The notes beneath the pieces are model-generated. The model had not been told where the DNA came from. It saw only the letters and a list, made by a program, of their open reading frames with translations, and made no database searches. DNA of 64,000 nucleotides, taken from Microlunatus parietis (GTDB lineage: Bacteria > Actinomycetota > Actinomycetes > Propionibacteriales > Propionibacteriaceae). This document shows, piece by piece, positions 42,269 to 52,084 of the stretch. The translations under genes were made by a program, and so were the position numbers. How positions within the stretch are numbered: position 1 is the stretch's first letter; each line of letters starts with the position of its first letter. The stretch spans positions 2,232,001 to 2,296,000 of the forward strand of contig NZ_JACCBU010000001.1 of assembly GCF_013407955.1 (NCBI RefSeq). The letters are read 5' to 3'.

Positions 42269-43339
42269 TTACCGGCTGAGGAGAGATCGGGCCAGGTCGA
42301 GCAGGACGGACGCGCTGCGGTCCCAGGAGAAGCGCGCGGCGTTCGCTCGTCCGGCGTCGACGATCCGCTGCCGTACCGAAGGATCGTCGAGGGTCTCGAG
42401 CTGCTTCGCCAGCGCGACCGGGTCGTCCGGCGGGAAGAACAGGGCGTCCGGCCCGGCGACCTCGGTGAAGATGTCGGTCTCGCTGCAGATCACCGGCACG
42501 CCGGCCCGCTGCGCCTCCACGATCGGCAGGCCGAAACCCTCCACCTTCGAGGCGGTGAGCAGCGCATAGGCCCGGCCGAGCAACTCCAGATACTGAGCCT
42601 CGGTCACCCCGCGGTGGAAGATCACCGTCCGGCCGTCCGGAATCAGCGCGGCCAGCTCGGCCTCCCGGTCCGCGTTGATCGGGCTGACCAGGTGCAGCGT
42701 GAAGTCGGCCGGCAGGTACGCCAGCGCCTTGATCAACACGTCGGTGTTCTTGTACGGCATGAAGGACCCGACGTAGACAAGATCACGACCGACCGTGCCC
42801 GACTCGGGGACACTGAGCAGCGGCGACGGAGCGTTGCTCACCACGGTGATCGGACGCCGGGTGAGCCGATACTTCTCGATGTAGGAGCGGGAGGTCTCGC
42901 TGACCGTGACCACGGCGTCGGCCCGATCGAGCACCAGCCGCTGCGGCCAGTAGGCCTGGTGATAGAGCCACCAGCCGAGCCGGATGTGCGGCGGCAGGTT
43001 CGTCGGCGGGGTCGGGTCGCGGTAGTAGATGATGTCCTGCAGGGTCAAGATCAACCGGAACCGGCGGCCCAGCGACCCCATCGTCTGCAGCGGCGTGAAC
43101 ACGACGTCCGGCCGGTACCGGTTCAGTCGCAGCGCGGTGAACGGCTCCAGCACCGACGTCGGTCCGTGCAGCATGATCGTCTCGGCGCCGTCCGGCAGCA
43201 ACGCGCGCTGCCCCGGATCGCTGACCAGGAAGGTCACCGGCGCCTGCGCGGCCACGGCGCGGCCGAGCTCGGTGCTGTACCGGCTGATCCCGTCATGGAA
43301 GTCGGTCCGGATGTAGCGGGCATCGAAGAAGAACCTCAC
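42269..43339 (-). CDS. Glycosyltransferase, GT4-like
   Basis: A 356-residue GT-B fold enzyme. The N-terminal domain starts RFFFDARYIRTDFHDGISRY. The donor-binding half has VYVGSFMPYKNTDVLIKALA and LLTASKVEGFGLPIVEAQRA (the E-x7-E region), then GVPVICSETDIFTEVAG. It transfers a sugar from a nucleotide donor; acceptor unknown. The start is GTG at 43339, leaderless, and shares a promoter region with the divergent histidine kinase. Confidence 0.9.
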   Translation of the reverse strand: MRFFFDARYIRTDFHDGISRYSTELGRAVAAQAPVTFLVSDPGQRALLPDGAETIMLHGPTSVLEPFTALRLNRYRPDVVFTPLQTMGSLGRRFRLILTLQDIIYYRDPTPPTNLPPHIRLGWWLYHQAYWPQRLVLDRADAVVTVSETSRSYIEKYRLTRRPITVVSNAPSPLLSVPESGTVGRDLVYVGSFMPYKNTDVLIKALAYLPADFTLHLVSPINADREAELAALIPDGRTVIFHRGVTEAQYLELLGRAYALLTASKVEGFGLPIVEAQRAGVPVICSETDIFTEVAGPDALFFPPDDPVALAKQLETLDDPSVRQRIVDAGRANAARFSWDRSASVLLDLARSLLSR

Positions 43340-43347
43340 GTGGAGCG

Positions 43348-43357
43348 ACCCTAAGCT
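43348..43357. promoter_or_regulatory. Overlapping divergent leaderless promoters
   Basis: TAAGCT (plus, 43352-43357) for the kinase and TAGGGT (minus, 43353-43348) for the glycosyltransferase share two base pairs. Only 25 bp separate the two start codons. Confidence 0.6.
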
Positions 43358-43364
43358 AAACGGC

Positions 43365-44594
43365 GTGGTGGACAAGCTGCGCGGCGCCGTCGGCCGGTAC
43401 CTGCACCGGGTCACCGCCGTCCGGGTCCCACTCGCCACCCTGACCCCGGACGCACGGCCGATCGTGCCGCGCTGGCCGTTTCCCGTCTTCGCCGCGGTCC
43501 TGGTCCTGCTCAACCTTCCCGTGTACGGGTTCAGCCTCGGTTACGGTCTCGCGGCCGTCCCGGCGTCGGTGATGCTCGCCGCCCCGGTGGCCGTGGCGCG
43601 TTATCGCCCGATGCTCGGCTGGGCGCTGGGCCTGATCCCGTTGATCGTCTTCCTGCCGGTGCACCGGCTGCTGTTCCCGGAGAGCCTGACGCCGTTCCCC
43701 TGGCTGGCCAACCAGCTGGCCGCCCACCTGCCGGTGATCTACCTGGTCGCGCTGTCGGCGCCCCGGGCGATCTGCTATCCGGCCGTGCTGATCACCATGG
43801 TCGCCGGCCTCTCCGCGATCCCGCAGGGCTTCGGCTACAGCGCCGGCGTGGTGATCCAGGGCGGCGTGATCTGGACCCTGGCGACCGTCCTGGCCGTCGT
43901 CCTCGGCCGGACCCGGCTGCAACGCCGCGACGCGACGATCCGGATCGCCGAGGAGCAGAGCCAACTCCGGGTGCTGGAGGAGCGGACCCGGATCGCCCGC
44001 GACCTGCACGACGTGGTGGCGCACCACATGTCGTTGATCGCCGTCCAGGCCTCGACGGCTCCGTACCGGATCACCGCGGAGCGGCCCGCCGAGGTCGATC
44101 AGGAGTTCCGGTCCATCGGGGCGGCGGCCCGCGAGTCCCTGCAGGAGCTGCGCCAGGTGCTCGAGGTGCTGCGCGGCGCCACGCCGCCGAAGCCCACGCT
44201 GGCCGACCTCCCGAAGCTCGTCGAGTCGACCCGGGCCGCCGGGGTGCCGGTGCGGCTGATCTTGGAGCCGTCGCCGGCTGCCGGACCCGACCTGCAGTAC
44301 GCCGCGTACCGGATCGTCCAGGAGGCGCTGAGCAACGTGGTGCGGCACGCACCCGGAGCGGCCGCGACGATCCGGGTCGCCGATGATCATTCGACGACGC
44401 TGACGGTCGAGGTGATCAATGATCCACCCGCGACCCCTGCCGAACCCCATCCGGGCGGGCACGGTCTGACCGGGATGCGGGAACGCGCCATCTCGATCGG
44501 GGGTACGGTGCAGGCCGGGCCCACCGACGACGGCGGGTTCCGGGTCCTGGCCGAACTGCCGCTGACCGTACCGATCCCGAAAGGCCGTTCATGA
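43365..44594 (+). CDS. NarL-type sensor histidine kinase
   Basis: A 409-residue membrane sensor. Several N-terminal helices lie at about residues 38-185. The HisKA_3 dimerisation helix is RTRIARDLHDVVAHHMSLIA (phospho-acceptor His) and the ATPase domain has QYAAYRIVQEALSNVVRHAP and HPGGHGLTGMRERAISIGG. It overlaps the response-regulator gene by 4 nt. The stimulus is unknown. A close but frameshifted paralogue lies just after the regulator. Confidence 0.93.
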   Translation: MVDKLRGAVGRYLHRVTAVRVPLATLTPDARPIVPRWPFPVFAAVLVLLNLPVYGFSLGYGLAAVPASVMLAAPVAVARYRPMLGWALGLIPLIVFLPVHRLLFPESLTPFPWLANQLAAHLPVIYLVALSAPRAICYPAVLITMVAGLSAIPQGFGYSAGVVIQGGVIWTLATVLAVVLGRTRLQRRDATIRIAEEQSQLRVLEERTRIARDLHDVVAHHMSLIAVQASTAPYRITAERPAEVDQEFRSIGAAARESLQELRQVLEVLRGATPPKPTLADLPKLVESTRAAGVPVRLILEPSPAAGPDLQYAAYRIVQEALSNVVRHAPGAAATIRVADDHSTTLTVEVINDPPATPAEPHPGGHGLTGMRERAISIGGTVQAGPTDDGGFRVLAELPLTVPIPKGRS

Positions 44595-45256
44595 TCACCG
44601 TCCTGGTCGCCGATGATCAAGCGATGGTGCGGGCCGGCTTCGTCTCGTTGCTCCGGACCCAGCCGGACCTGACCGTGATCGGCGAGGCCTCCGACGGCGC
44701 GGCCGCGGTACGGGCCGTCCGGGAGCTCAGGCCGGATGTCGTGATCATGGACGTTCGGATGCCGGAGTTGGACGGGATCGAGGCGACCCGGCAACTGCTC
44801 GCGCCCGAGGCGACACACCGGCCGAAGATCGTCGTGCTGACCACGTTCGACGTCGACGACTATGTCTACGCAGCGCTGCGGTACGGCGCCAGCGGCTTCC
44901 TGCTCAAGGATTCTCCGCCGGAGGATCTGGTCGCCGCGATCCGGGTGGTGGCCGCCGGCGACGCCCTGCTCGCGCCGTCCGTGACCCGGCGGCTGATCGA
45001 GGACATGACCTCGCGTCGCCCCGCCGATCGGACCCTGACCGCTCGGCTGCGGAGCCTGACCAACCGCGAGCTCGAGGTGCTGACCTTGATCGCGCGGGCC
45101 CGCTCCAACGCCGAGATCGCCACGGAACTGAGCATCGCGGAGGAGACGGTGAAGTCCCACGTCGGCCGCCTGTTCGGCAAGCTCGGTCTGCGCGACCGGG
45201 CCCAGGCCGTCGTCTTCGCGTACGAGAGCGGGCTGGTGACGCCCGGCGCCCGATGA
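44591..45256 (+). CDS. NarL/LuxR-type response regulator
   Basis: A 221-residue regulator. The receiver domain has the acidic pair VLVADDQAMV, the phospho-Asp in DVVIMDVRMPELDGIEATRQ, and LKDSPPEDL. The C-terminal LuxR HTH is SLTNRELEVLTLIARARSNA, then ELSIAEETVKSHVGRLFGKL. It is phosphorylated by the upstream kinase. It overlaps the following kinase-like pseudogene (ATGATCATG, sharing ATGA). Confidence 0.95.
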   Translation: MITVLVADDQAMVRAGFVSLLRTQPDLTVIGEASDGAAAVRAVRELRPDVVIMDVRMPELDGIEATRQLLAPEATHRPKIVVLTTFDVDDYVYAALRYGASGFLLKDSPPEDLVAAIRVVAAGDALLAPSVTRRLIEDMTSRRPADRTLTARLRSLTNRELEVLTLIARARSNAEIATELSIAEETVKSHVGRLFGKLGLRDRAQAVVFAYESGLVTPGAR

Positions 45257-46412
45257 TCATGGAATCCGGAGGACGCCCGCCGCTGCCGTACTTCCCGTTC
45301 CTGATCATCGCGGTCACCTGGTTCCTGGTCAGCCTGGGGTTCCTCGCACTCGGTTTCGGGTACGGCCCGGCGGCGATCCCGATCAGCGCGCTGCTGGCCG
45401 CGCCGCCGGCGATCGCCTGGCTCCGCCCCATGATCGGCTGGATTCTGGCCCTGGTGACACTGCCGTTGCTGCTACCGGCCGATCGGTTGATCTTCGGCGA
45501 TTCGCTGGAACCGATGTTCTGGTACGCCGGCCTGCTGGCGGCCCAGCTGCCGGTGTCTACGCGGTCACCGTCACGACCCGCCGATCGATCCACCAGCCAG
45601 CGGTGGCGATCATGCTCCTGGCTGGGCTGGCCGGGCCGTACGACTCCGGCTTCAGCTTCCCCGACGTCGAACTCGGCGCGGCGGTGTGGACCCTGGCCCT
45701 GATCCTGACCTTCGTGCTGGCGAGGTTCTGGCTGCACCGCCGCGACGCCGCGGCCCGGATCGCCGAGGAGGAAGGGCTGCGCCGCGTTCTGGAGGAGCGG
45801 GCCCGGATCGCCCGCGAACTGCACGATGTGGTGGCGCACCATATGTCGGTCGTCGCCGTCCAGGCCTCCACCGCGCCGTACCGCCTCGATCCCGGCCGAC
45901 CGGACGTCGTGGACGAGTTCCGAAGCATCGGCGCCTCGGCCCGAGCCTCGCTGCAGGAGCTGCGCCAGCTGCTCGACGTCCTCCGCGGCGCCGCGCCACC
46001 CCCGACGCCCGGTCTGGCCGACGTGCCGAAGCTCGTCGAATCCGCCCGGGTGGCCGGCGTCCCGGTGCAGTTGATCATGGACGGCCGGGCCGATCCGGGA
46101 GCCGACGCCGGCACTGCGGCGTACCGGATCGTCCAGGAAGCGCTGAGCAACGTCATCCGGCACGCGCCCGGAGCGGAGACGCTCGTCAGGATCGCGACCG
46201 AGCCGGACCTGTTGCTGATCGACGTGCGCAACCGGCGGCCGCCGCAGCCGGTCCGGCCGACAGCGCCGGGTCACGGGCTCACCGGCATGCGCGAGCGGGT
46301 CACCGCAACAGGCGGCACCCTGACCACCGGCCCGACCGATGATGGCGGCTTCCGCGTTGAGGCAAGACTCTCTCCTCCGCACCGAGTCGTGCCACTTAGC
46401 GCCGGTAACTGA
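45253..46412 (+). pseudogene. Frameshifted second sensor histidine kinase
   Basis: The first frame gives membrane helices (PYFPFLIIAVTWFLVSLGFL to LLAAQLPV). At about 45553-45558 the coding frame shifts; the continuation YAVTVTTRRSIHQPAVAIML and the whole kinase core (RARIARELHDVVAHHMSVVA, TAAYRIVQEALSNVIRHAPG, GHGLTGMRERVTATGG) are in another frame. One lost base restores a continuous LPVVYAV. The core is highly similar to the intact kinase at 43365, so this is a tandem duplicate. Sequencing error cannot be excluded. Confidence 0.8.
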
Positions 46413-46429
46413 TGGGGACCGGACCTAGG

Positions 46430-48216
46430 TCAGGCGGCGGCGTGATCTTGGTTTCTGATCATGCCGAAGATGGCTTCGACGCAGTTGGCCAGGATGAAGC
46501 CGGCGCCGCCGCCGACGGTGCCGATGCTGGTGCCGTCGGGAAGATCATGACCGGAGAGTTCACGACAGAGATGTTCGGCGGTCATCACGCGCCAGCCTGA
46601 TGCGGCGACGGGTTGCCCGTCGGGGAGCAGGAACTGCCAGCCCTGGTCCCCGGTCCGGGCACCGGCGAAGTCGGCGCCGTCGCGGCGGACGATCCTCATG
46701 CCGCCCTCGTGGACGGCGACGTGGTGGAACCGGCAGAGCAAGATCAAATTGTGCAGGTCCGTGGCGCCGCCCTGGGACCACGGAATCCGGTGGTGGGCCT
46801 GGAGCTGCCGGTCCCGCCAGCAGCCCGGATACTGACAGAGCTGATCGCGGAGTTGCAGCGCCCGGCGTTGCCGTTTCGACACCAAACGTTTGGTCCGGCC
46901 CAACGCCAAGACATCACCGTGCTGATCGATCACCGCGCCGAGAACCGAACCGGTGCAGATCAGCCGCTCCGCGGTCTGCGGTTCCACCGGCCCGACTCCG
47001 CGGACCGTGCACACCTGGGACCGCAGGCCCGGCGCCTGACCGGCATCGCTGCCGTGCCCAGAGCCCGGCGAAAGGCCAGGCCCGATCTGGTTCGGCACTT
47101 CGCCAAGCCCGGTGCGCGGTGCCGCGGGCGTTCCCGCGGGAACGTCGACGATCGGCAGACCGGAGCCGCTGACGTGCCCCGAGCCTGGCGAAGGGCCAGG
47201 CCCGATCTGGTTCGGCACTTCGACAAGCCCGGTGCGCGGTGCCGTGGGCGTTCCCGCGGGAACGTCGACGATCGGCAGACCGGAGCCGCTGACGTGCCCC
47301 GAGCCTGGCGAAGGGCCAGGCCGGGTGTGGTTCGGCACTTCGCCAAGCTCAGTGCGCGGTGCCGTGGGCGTTCCCGCGGGAACGTCGACGATCGGCAGAC
47401 CGGAGCCGCTGACGTGCCCTGAACCCGGCGAAGGGCCAGGCCCGGTCTGGCTTGGCACCTCGTCAAGCTCAGTGCGCGCTGTGCCGAGTTGGGCGGCGGC
47501 GATCTCGATGATGACCAGGCCGCGGTCCTCACCCGACTCGTCCTCGGTGACCGCGGTCGCCAGATAATGCCGAAACACATCCAGCAAGGCGTCGGCGTCG
47601 GTATAGGGCGGCGTCGCGTCATGGGCGTCCGGGTCGTCGCGGTTGATCTTCGTGCTGGGAGGGGTGCTGTTGAGCTCGCGGGCCCGTGCAGCGCCGCGGT
47701 GACGATCGCTGCCTCTTCGGCGGGCAGCCGGCCGGTCACCCCGGTCATGGTGTCGTCGTCGCGGGTGATCAGCCGGAACTGCCGGCGGGCCTCGGTCTTG
47801 ATCCTGGTCCCGGCAGCGGCGCGGAAACTGGAGATCATCCGCGCCAACTGCGACGCGGTGGCGTGACGCGCCATCGTGCACAACTGGGCCTCGTCGACCA
47901 GATCCACGATCCGGGTGACCTCTCGTACCTTCGCATAGGACAACTCACCCGCACCGAACGCCGCCGTCACGGCCGGCATCCGCCGCAGCGCCCGGGCGAC
48001 CCGCACATGCTCGCGGGCGGTCCCCTGAGTCATCGAGCAGGTCCAGGCCAGCCAGTGCGCGACCGACCGGAACCCGTTGCACCAGGCCCACCCGTTCCCG
48101 GCGTCGAACTCACCGATCAAGATCAACAACTCACAACTGTCCCGGGCCTGCCTCGCCGCCTGGGCACAGATCCGCTCGGTCAGCTCCTCAGCCGCCTCCC
48201 GTGACATCGACTCCAT
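46430..48216 (-). pseudogene. Frameshifted DUF222/HNH endonuclease-like gene with tandem repeats
   Basis: The N-terminal DUF222 part (RICAQAARQARDSCELLILI, GFRSVAHWLAWTCSMTQGTA, GELSYAKVREVTRIVDL) and the C-terminal HNH part (CQYPGCWRDRQLQAHHRIPW, then ATDLHNLILLCRFHHVAVHE) lie in different frames. The switch is near 47684-47687 (ALHG... to ARELNSTPP), fitting a one-base loss. Between them a 40-residue unit (VPNQIGPGPSPGSGHVSGSG, then LPIVDVPAGTPTAPRTGL) repeats more than three times. GAGGAG lies 6 nt before the ATG at 48216. DUF222/HNH (13E12 repeat) genes are multicopy and mobile-like in actinomycetes. Confidence 0.8.
47041..47480. repeat. 120-bp tandem repeat, about 3.6 copies
   Basis: The repeat has an exact 120-bp period, seen from GATCGGCAGACCGGAGCCGC recurring about every 120 bp around 47150, 47270 and 47390. 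Each unit includes a variant of the dispersed repeat (CCCGAGCCTGGCGAAGGGC) and a TTCGACAAGCCCGGTGCGC-type element. It keeps the reading frame of the HNH gene. Confidence 0.85.
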
Positions 48217-48377
48217 CGTCATCTCCTCGCTCCCCTTACCTCCCAGAGAAACGCTAACCGCGACCACTGACACTCCTCGAAGTCCGGCGAACGGCTCCAG
48301 GGGGTGAGTCCGACGCAGGCGAATGCGCTCCACAGAGGGATAGGGCCCACGATCCGCCGGCTCTAGCTTCGGAGGAC

Positions 48378-49142
48378 ATGTCCACCGACCAGCTGCTGCC
48401 CACTCGCCACCCCAACCGACCGGCGGCGGCGCTCCGCCTCAGTGCCACGATCGGGGTCGCCGAGCCGGAGATCCTCGGTCTTGATCAACTCGTCCGGCCG
48501 GGCGACGTCTGCTTCGACATCGGCGCAGGGTACGGCATGTACACGTTTCCGCTGGCCGACCTGGTCGGTCCGGCCGGCCGGGTGTACGCGTTCGAACCGC
48601 TGCCGGTGCCGCACCGGATCCTCAGCACCCTGCACCGGCGGACCCGGCTGGACCAGGTGATCATCCGGCGCGCGGCGGTGGGTCCGGTCGCCGGTGATCA
48701 AGAACTCGTGTTGCCGTACCGGTTCGGGCTGCCGATCCACGGCTGGGCCCACCTCAACTCGGGCCAGGTCCGGTCGGGCCGCCGGATCTCCTTCTCCACA
48801 ACGCGGATCCTGCCGACGCCGGTGATCACGATCGACGATGTCTGCCGCGAGCAGGAGGTCGAGCGGGTCACCTTTCTCAAGATCGACGTCGAGGGCTTCG
48901 AGCCGGCCGTTCTCGCCGGCGCCAAGGAGGTGCTGACCCGGGACCGGCCGACGCTGCTGCTGGAGATCGAGGACCGGCATCTGGACAAGTACGGCCACAG
49001 TGCGGCCGAGGTCGCCGACTCCCTGCGCCGGCTCGGCTACCCGATGCTGGCCTGGCGCGACCGCCGCTGGACGCCGGTGACCGAGGTGACCACCCAGGGC
49101 CGGAACTACTTGTTCAGCAGCGATCCGGCCGGACTCCGGTGA
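48378..49142 (+). CDS. FkbM-family methyltransferase
   Basis: A 254-residue SAM-dependent methyltransferase. GDVCFDIGAGYGMYTFPLAD is SAM motif I, followed by VYAFEPLPVPHRILSTL and the FkbM signature VTFLKIDVEGFEPAVLAGAK, ending LLLEIEDRHLD. It probably O-methylates a sugar or glycan. The downstream glycosyltransferase starts in a GTGA overlap, supporting a joint role in surface glycan or glycolipid assembly. GGAGG precedes the ATG. Confidence 0.9.
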   Translation: MSTDQLLPTRHPNRPAAALRLSATIGVAEPEILGLDQLVRPGDVCFDIGAGYGMYTFPLADLVGPAGRVYAFEPLPVPHRILSTLHRRTRLDQVIIRRAAVGPVAGDQELVLPYRFGLPIHGWAHLNSGQVRSGRRISFSTTRILPTPVITIDDVCREQEVERVTFLKIDVEGFEPAVLAGAKEVLTRDRPTLLLEIEDRHLDKYGHSAAEVADSLRRLGYPMLAWRDRRWTPVTEVTTQGRNYLFSSDPAGLR

Positions 49143-50371
49143 CCGCACCGGCCCGGGTCGCGCTCGTCTGCGACTACCAGCTCGGCTACCTCGGCGGCGC
49201 GCAGACGGCGATGCTGGAGCAGGCCCGGGTGCTGGCCGGCGCCGGCCACCCGGTGATCATCATCGCCCCCGACGAACCGACCGCACCGACGCTGCCCGAC
49301 GTCCCGGTTCTGCGCATTCCGAGCCGCGGCACGCTGCCCGGTCTGCGTCTGCCGTTGATCATGAACACTCCGGAGGTACGGGCTCGGCTGCGCGAGTGGC
49401 TTCATGATCACCGGATCGGCGTGGTCCATCTGCACTCGGAGTTCGGGCTGGCGGCCGCCGCGATCGACGTCGCCGGAGAGCTCGGCGTGCCGGTGGTGCA
49501 CACCGTGCACACCTTCTTCTGGCAGACCCGCTTCCCCGCCCAGCGCGCCCTCGCGGCGGCCGTGACGGCCTTCCACCGGCGGCTCACCGGCTCGCCGGCC
49601 GACTCGGCACCGCGTCTCGCGGACCGTGCCGGCGAGTCGGCGCTCCGGGCGATGACCTGGCGGATCGCGCGCCGGGCCACGGTGGTGATCTCTCCTTCGG
49701 CGCACCAGGCCGACCGGCTGCGCGAGGCCGGGATCGACCGGGTCGCGGTGGTCCCGAACACGCTCGCCACGGCGCCGGAACCGGCCGAGCCGCCGCTGCC
49801 GTACCGTCCGGTCAAGATCATCTGGCTCGGTCGGTGCACCCCGGAGAAGCGGATCCTGCCGTTCGTCCGGGCCGCCGTGGCCGCGATCGGGCGGGCCGGA
49901 CCCGGCCGGCTCCACGTCACGGTGGCCGGCGCCGGCCAGCAACTCGCCGCGGCCCGCCGGATCGCCGCCGGGACACCGGAGATCACCTTCCTCGGCGCCC
50001 GGCCGCACCACGAGATGGCCGGCCTGCTCCATGATCATCACCTGCTGGCCCTGACCTCGTACGGCTTCGACAACCAGCCGATGTCGATCGCCGAGGCCGT
50101 TCTGGCGGGCCGGGGTGTGCTGCACTGCGACCCCCGGCTGACCGAGGGAACCGACGGCGGTGCGGGCATCCTGACCGACGGTCCGGACGAGGCCGCACTG
50201 ACCGCGCGGCTGGTCGAGCTCGCCGAGAACCCGGACCGGGTGGCCGCCGCCTGCCGGGCCGCCCGCTCGGAACGGATGATCTTCGAACCGGCGACCTTTC
50301 TGACCAAGATCAACGAGGCCTACCGGTCGGTTCGCTCGGCGGCCGGCTCACGGCGTGAACGCACCCGTTGA
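49139..50371 (+). CDS. Glycosyltransferase, GT4-like
   Basis: A 410-residue GT-B enzyme. The acceptor half is VALVCDYQLGYLGGAQTAML and VVHLHSEFGLAAAAIDVAGE, then VVHTVHTFFWQTRFPAQRA. The donor half is KIIWLGRCTPEKRILPFVRA and LLALTSYGFDNQPMSIAEAV. The family and architecture resemble mannosyl- or digalactosyl-type GT4 enzymes. It is coupled to the FkbM methyltransferase gene. Confidence 0.9.
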   Translation: MTAPARVALVCDYQLGYLGGAQTAMLEQARVLAGAGHPVIIIAPDEPTAPTLPDVPVLRIPSRGTLPGLRLPLIMNTPEVRARLREWLHDHRIGVVHLHSEFGLAAAAIDVAGELGVPVVHTVHTFFWQTRFPAQRALAAAVTAFHRRLTGSPADSAPRLADRAGESALRAMTWRIARRATVVISPSAHQADRLREAGIDRVAVVPNTLATAPEPAEPPLPYRPVKIIWLGRCTPEKRILPFVRAAVAAIGRAGPGRLHVTVAGAGQQLAAARRIAAGTPEITFLGARPHHEMAGLLHDHHLLALTSYGFDNQPMSIAEAVLAGRGVLHCDPRLTEGTDGGAGILTDGPDEAALTARLVELAENPDRVAAACRAARSERMIFEPATFLTKINEAYRSVRSAAGSRRERTR

Positions 50372-50418
50372 CAAGGCCGCTGCGGCCCGCCTACCGTGCC
50401 GTCTAAACCGGTTTAGAC
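50368..50418 (+). promoter_or_regulatory. Promoter and perfect LacI-type operator
   Basis: TTGACA (50368-50373), an 18-nt spacer and TACCGT (50392-50397), followed by GTCTAAACCGGTTTAGAC (50401-50418), a perfect 18-bp palindrome with the central CG typical of LacI-family sites. The palindrome covers the expected transcription start, so binding should block initiation. The lacI-type gene is in the same operon. Confidence 0.85.
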
Positions 50419-50440
50419 GCAGGCGCGAGGGAGCCCGATC

Positions 50441-52084
50441 ATGACGAAGTCGTCGTACATCAGCCGCCGTCAACTGTTGCGGACCGGTATCGCGGCGGGA
50501 GCCGCCACCACGGTCGGGCTGCCCGCCCTGGCCGGCTGTAGCAACGAGGGCCGCGGCAGTGCCGAGGGTTCACAGGCCGAGAACGACGCCGTCAGGCTGC
50601 CGGCCTACCTTCCGTACGCGGGAGTCAAGCCCGATCTGGTCGGGGCGAACGGTGTCAGCGACGCCTTCCTGGCCTACCCGGCGGACCCCGTGCAGGCCAC
50701 CGACGGCCCGCCCGGAGACGGGAAGCCGGTCGCCGCGCTCACCATGTCCGGCTCGCCGCCGCCACCGGCCGTGGGCCGGAACGCGTTCTGGCAGGGATTG
50801 AATGAGCGGCTCGGCCTGCCGCTGTCGGTCCAGCTGGTCCCGCGCGCCGACTTCACCGACCGGTTCCAGACCGCAGTGGCCGGTGATCAACTTCCCGACC
50901 TGTTCAGCTTCACGATGGACCTGCCGTCGCTGCCGGCGATGCTGGCCAAGATGGCGGTCGACCTGACCCCGCTGCTGTCCGGCGACGCGGTCGCGAAGTA
51001 CCCGTTCCTGGCCAACGTCCCGACCGACAGCTGGCGGCAGACCGTCTACGGCGGCAAGATCTTCGGCGTCCCGATCCCACGCGGCGCCGCCCTCAGCAGC
51101 ATCCTGTACGGCCGAAAGGATCTCCTGGCCGCGCGCGGGCTCGATGCGGCCCCCGACTCCTGGGAGTCCTTCCACGCCCTCCTCCGGGAGGCCACCGGCG
51201 GCAAGGTCAACACCTGGGCCCTCGCCGCGGTCCCGCTGGCGGCCATCCGGCAGATGTTCGGCATCCCCAACACCTGGGCCGAGGACGGCGGCCGGCTGAC
51301 CAGCGCGTACGAGGCCGAACGGCAGCAGGAGGCGCTGCAGGCGGGCCGGAAGCTGGTCGCCGAGAAGCTGGTCCACCTGGACGCCTTCGCCGTCGACCAG
51401 AACCAGCGCAAGACCTGGATCGCGAACGGGACCACGACGTTCGTCGAGGACACGTTCAGCGCCTGGCACGGGTTCGCCCAGCTGGCCGAGCCGAACCGGA
51501 TCGAGGTCACCGCGTACCCACCGCCGCTGGCCGAGGGCGGCGGGGCCGCCAAGATCTGGCTGGGTTCACCGAGCCACAACATCACCGCGATCAGCATCAA
51601 GTCCGAGGCCCGGGCCGAGGCCCTGCTCGCTGTGCTGAATCATCTCGCTGCACCGTTCGGCACCGCCGAGCACCTCTACAAGTCGTTCGGCGAGCCGGGC
51701 GTGCACCATGAACTCAAGGGCACCGACCCGGTGCTGACCGAGCGGGGCAAGATCGAGACGCCGCTCAGCCTCGGCTATCTCGCCGAGGGCCCGTGGCCGC
51801 TGTACGCGCCGGGCAAGGCCGAGGCGGTGCAGCTGGAGTACGACGTCATGAAGTCGATGGTGCCGGACGGCCTGCGCAACCCGGCCCACGGCCTGTTCAG
51901 CCAGACCCAGAGCCGCAAGGGCGCCCAGCTCGGCGGCGTGCTGGAGGATCTCGAGTCCGACATCCTGCAGGGCCGCAAGCCGGTGTCGGAATGGGCCGGC
52001 GCCGTCGCCACCTGGAAGAAGAACGGCGGCGACACCATCCGGGACGAGCTGCAACAGGCGCTGGACGTACGCAACGGTGGCTGA
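50441..52084 (+). CDS. Tat-exported substrate-binding lipoprotein (ABC type)
   Basis: A 547-residue extracellular binding protein. SRRQLLRTGIAAGAATTVGL is a twin-arginine signal and ALAGCSN the lipobox. Mature features include LSVQLVPRADFTDRFQTAVA and QLPDLFSFTMDLPSLPAMLA, then VYGGKIFGVPIPRGAALSSI. It resembles the LplA/YtcQ-like binding proteins of poly- and oligosaccharide importers. No permease genes lie beside it. GAGGGAG lies 7 nt before the ATG. It is the first gene of the LacI-controlled cluster. Confidence 0.9.
   Translation: MTKSSYISRRQLLRTGIAAGAATTVGLPALAGCSNEGRGSAEGSQAENDAVRLPAYLPYAGVKPDLVGANGVSDAFLAYPADPVQATDGPPGDGKPVAALTMSGSPPPPAVGRNAFWQGLNERLGLPLSVQLVPRADFTDRFQTAVAGDQLPDLFSFTMDLPSLPAMLAKMAVDLTPLLSGDAVAKYPFLANVPTDSWRQTVYGGKIFGVPIPRGAALSSILYGRKDLLAARGLDAAPDSWESFHALLREATGGKVNTWALAAVPLAAIRQMFGIPNTWAEDGGRLTSAYEAERQQEALQAGRKLVAEKLVHLDAFAVDQNQRKTWIANGTTTFVEDTFSAWHGFAQLAEPNRIEVTAYPPPLAEGGGAAKIWLGSPSHNITAISIKSEARAEALLAVLNHLAAPFGTAEHLYKSFGEPGVHHELKGTDPVLTERGKIETPLSLGYLAEGPWPLYAPGKAEAVQLEYDVMKSMVPDGLRNPAHGLFSQTQSRKGAQLGGVLEDLESDILQGRKPVSEWAGAVATWKKNGGDTIRDELQQALDVRNGG

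Noticed and set aside
47041..47480. Possible CRISPR-like array
   Set aside because: The 120-bp units are contiguous tandem coding repeats without unique spacers.
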